The translations under genes and the position numbers were made by a program. From Thermoplasmata archaeon (GTDB taxonomy: Archaea > Thermoplasmatota > Thermoplasmata > Thermoplasmatales > Thermoplasmataceae): DNA of 7,769 nucleotides. The DNA lies in assembly GCA_021850835.1 (NCBI GenBank), contig JAJZKS010000076.1, positions 1-7,769 of the forward strand. The letters are read 5' to 3'. How positions within the stretch are numbered: the stretch's first letter is position 1; each line of letters opens with the position of its first letter. The notes under the pieces are model-generated. The model was not told the origin of the DNA and made no database searches. It saw only the letters and a program-made list of their open reading frames with translations. Of this stretch, positions 6,155-7,769 are shown in pieces.

Positions 6155-6817
6155 ATGGAAAAGTTGTATTCATCAATAATTCAATGTAGCAGGTGTTCAA
6201 GGTTAGTTAAATTCAGGAATGAAGTCCTGTCTGAATCAAAGAAGTATTCTGGTGAAGAGTTCTGGAGAAAACCGGTTACTGGATTCGGGGACCCAGATGC
6301 AAGGCTGGTTGTGGTAGGGCTGGCTCCCGCAGCTTCTGGCGCTAACAGGACTGGACGAGTATTCACCGGAGATAAGAGTTCTGAAGTGCTTGTTTCAGCA
6401 TTCCATTCTATTGGTGTTTCAAACCTTTCAAATTCAATTTCCAAGGACGATGGCTTGGTTTACACAGACCTTTACCTCACATTGGCCGTAAGGTGCGTAC
6501 CTCCTGACAACAGGCCCACTAACACCGAGATAAACAACTGCAAAGGATTCCTTGTATCGGAAATTGCCATTCTCACAAGTAAAAGGGCAATCGTGGCCCT
6601 TGGTTCCATCGCCCTTGATTCTCTGAAGAAGAGTCTCTCTGATCTTGGCTACCGGGTGAATGGCCTGAAATTCAAGCATGGGCAGTACTTCGAATTGGGT
6701 GATATCAGGGTTTACTGCTGCTATCATCCCAGCCCCCGTAACATAAACACCGGAAGAACCTCAGTTGATGATATCGCTAAGGTCCTGAAGGAAGCCTATG
6801 ATTTTGCTTCTTCGTGA
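6155..6817 (+). CDS. udgB: uracil-DNA glycosylase, family 5 (UDGb)
   Basis: This base-excision-repair enzyme removes uracil, and in this family also other deaminated bases, from DNA. It has 220 residues from the ATG at 6155; an in-frame TTG at 6134 is possible but adds only seven polar residues. Four cysteines for the iron-sulfur cluster are visible: Cys11 and Cys14 (QCSRCSRLV), Cys114 (AVRCVPPDNRPT) and Cys129 (INNCKGF). Motif A is GLAPAASGANRTGR...FTGD (55-73), the family 5 form without the polar Asp/Asn used by other UDG families. Motif C is YHPSPRNINTGR, with His191. In motif A the usual His of AAHGANRTG is Ser61, an uncommon change. No good ribosome site is seen. The 3' end overlaps the convergent unknown gene by 22 bases, and bases 6591-6629 recur inverted at the end of the window. 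Confidence 0.92.
   Translation: MEKLYSSIIQCSRCSRLVKFRNEVLSESKKYSGEEFWRKPVTGFGDPDARLVVVGLAPAASGANRTGRVFTGDKSSEVLVSAFHSIGVSNLSNSISKDDGLVYTDLYLTLAVRCVPPDNRPTNTEINNCKGFLVSEIAILTSKRAIVALGSIALDSLKKSLSDLGYRVNGLKFKHGQYFELGDIRVYCCYHPSPRNINTGRTSVDDIAKVLKEAYDFASS
6591..6629 (+). repeat. 39-base inverted repeat, copy inside UDGb gene
   Basis: This piece of the UDGb gene, encoding VALGSIALDSLK plus the first bases of the next codon, matches the reverse complement of 7731-7769 with no mismatch. It is the native-looking copy, because it sits in the middle of an intact gene between motif A and motif C. Confidence 0.95.
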
Positions 6818-7767
6818 GGAACAGAATCCATGATTTTTTGAAGAAGTGCAATTATCTCATCAAGTTTGGACAGGAATGACGATACGTCATTCAAATCTAA
6901 CCCTGGAGAAAAGCCCGCAGTCAATATCGTTGCTCCGATGATGATTTTAACAACCGCAGGTCCAGATGGTTTCCTGAAAACTAGAAGCCCTTTTCCGTCC
7001 GCAAGTTCTAGTTCTGTGTCAAAAAGACCTGTGCCCTTTCTTACCTCGTAGAAAGCATGATCCAGATTGATGTCCTTCGTAGAGATTTCAATCCAGATTG
7101 CCCTGGAATAGCCATCTGCCTGGAAAACAAATATTTCTTGCATCCCTCCATCAGTATGGATGAATCCTACTCCGCTAGATGATAAGGAGCCATTTGCAAT
7201 CGGTAATTGGCCGTGTTCTGTGCGCCTCCATGAGAGCCTTGAAATTCTTTGGTCCTCATACCAGTCGCTGGCATAACCCTTTGAAAAGTGAGACCTGTCA
7301 GGGAACTGGAATTTTTCTAGCCTTGAAGGATCGGGCTTGGAGGAAAGGAGATCCATAGTTAGTTTCTCGTATTCATCATCCGAAACAGTATGGATAGAAT
7401 CCATCTCTATCATGGTACCGTGGACCCAGAAGGATGCAGCATCGTGATTCCTGTAATTCTTCCCGAGGAACAGCAGATGCCCACCCACTTCCCTCGAGCG
7501 GATTATGGAATAGCCGCTTGAAAAATCCTTGAGCATGGATTTTGGGAAGCCGGGAAAAAACCAGTCCAGAAAAAATTGCTTGATCCTGATGGTCTTTCCG
7601 GATAGTCTGACATGATACCTCAGGGTCGGCCATTTCTGGTCGTGTATCCTGACAGAGATGTCATAGGTTTCATGGCTCGTAGGCACATAGGTAAGAAAAG
7701 GGAGCCTGTATTGCTCAATCTCATCGAATGTCTTCAGAGAATCAAGGGCGATGGAACCAAGGGCCAC
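6796..7767 (-). CDS. unrecognised protein, 5' end missing or chimeric
   Basis: I do not recognise this family. The frame is open from the window end and gives 323 residues. Residues 1-12 (VALGSIALDSLK, the first read from a GTG codon) are an exact copy of an internal UDGb segment and are probably not native, so the reliable part starts at residue 13 and the true N-terminus is unknown. The body is rich in aromatic and charged residues, with notable stretches GGHLLFLGKNYRNHDAASFW (94-113) and KGYASDWYEDQRISRLSWRR (163-182), and looks like a soluble beta-rich fold. A hydrophobic segment at 270-288 is followed by a leucine-rich amphipathic helix (292-315), suggesting a C-terminal membrane contact or oligomerisation helix. 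Its 3' end overlaps the UDGb gene by 22 bases, tail to tail. No function can be assigned. Confidence 0.6.
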   Translation of the reverse strand: MALGSIALDSLKTFDEIEQYRLPFLTYVPTSHETYDISVRIHDQKWPTLRYHVRLSGKTIRIKQFFLDWFFPGFPKSMLKDFSSGYSIIRSREVGGHLLFLGKNYRNHDAASFWVHGTMIEMDSIHTVSDDEYEKLTMDLLSSKPDPSRLEKFQFPDRSHFSKGYASDWYEDQRISRLSWRRTEHGQLPIANGSLSSSGVGFIHTDGGMQEIFVFQADGYSRAIWIEISTKDINLDHAFYEVRKGTGLFDTELELADGKGLLVFRKPSGPAVVKIIIGATILTAGFSPGLDLNDVSSFLSKLDEIIALLQKIMDSVPHEEAKS

Positions 7768-7769
7768 GA
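7731..7769 (-). repeat. 39-base inverted repeat, copy at window end
   Basis: This is the exact reverse complement of 6591-6629, running to the last base of the window, so its true length is unknown. Identity stops sharply at 7730. The copy is read in the same codon frame as in the UDGb gene and fuses in frame to the unknown protein. The position suggests a chimeric junction or an assembly-end overlap, though a recent inverted duplication is possible. Confidence 0.9.

Noticed and set aside
6078..6200. N-terminal extension of the membrane protein to the ATG at 6200
   Set aside because: It would overlap the UDGb coding region, including its cluster cysteines, on the opposite strand and adds polar, Cys-rich residues unlike the rest; a TATA-like element fits the start at 6077.
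7731..7769. A second uracil-DNA glycosylase gene entering at the right edge
   Set aside because: Only 39 bases match, with perfect identity and an abrupt end, and no other UDG motif follows in the frame; a duplicated or chimeric fragment explains it better.

Overview
The window reads as a piece of an archaeal chromosome, most likely a member of the Thermoplasmata, although the lineage call is an inference. The supporting signs are AT-rich TATA-like boxes about 25 bases before several starts, some apparently leaderless starts, heavy use of AGG for Arg and ATA for Ile, a family 5 (UDGb) uracil-DNA glycosylase, a PPC/DUF296 protein, and very tight gene packing. It opens and closes inside genes, so it may be a whole contig.

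Bases 2-3768 (+ strand) hold a compact tyrosine/homogentisate catabolic operon: the C-terminal part of 4-hydroxyphenylpyruvate dioxygenase, a fumarylacetoacetase-type hydrolase, homogentisate 1,2-dioxygenase, and an iron-alcohol-dehydrogenase/maleylacetate-reductase-like oxidoreductase. The gaps are 2 and 10 bases, followed by a 13-base (or 4-base) overlap. Together the first three enzymes convert 4-hydroxyphenylpyruvate to homogentisate, open its ring, and cleave the dioxo acid. No maleylacetoacetate isomerase is visible, and the position normally expected for it is taken by the reductase-like gene. That raises the possibility of a reductive, isomerase-free route.

Bases 3770-5541 (- strand) hold three genes in the order: heme-oxygenase-fold diiron protein (CADD/PqqC/TenA-like), histidine phosphatase, PPC/DUF296 protein. 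The last of these meets the catabolic operon tail to tail with one base between the stop codons. Bases 5640-6077 (- strand) encode a small four-helix membrane protein. It is divergent from a UDGb gene (6155-6817, +), and the two share an AT-rich promoter region.

The right end (6796-7767, - strand) is an unrecognised protein whose 3' end overlaps the UDGb gene. Its apparent N-terminus is an exact 39-base inverted copy of an internal piece of the UDGb gene, running to the last base of the window and read in the same frame. This is either a chimeric or assembly-end artefact or a very recent inverted duplication, and the true N-terminus of that protein should be treated as unknown.

There is no gene-free stretch over 100 bases. 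I saw no RNA gene, CRISPR array, insertion sequence or origin.
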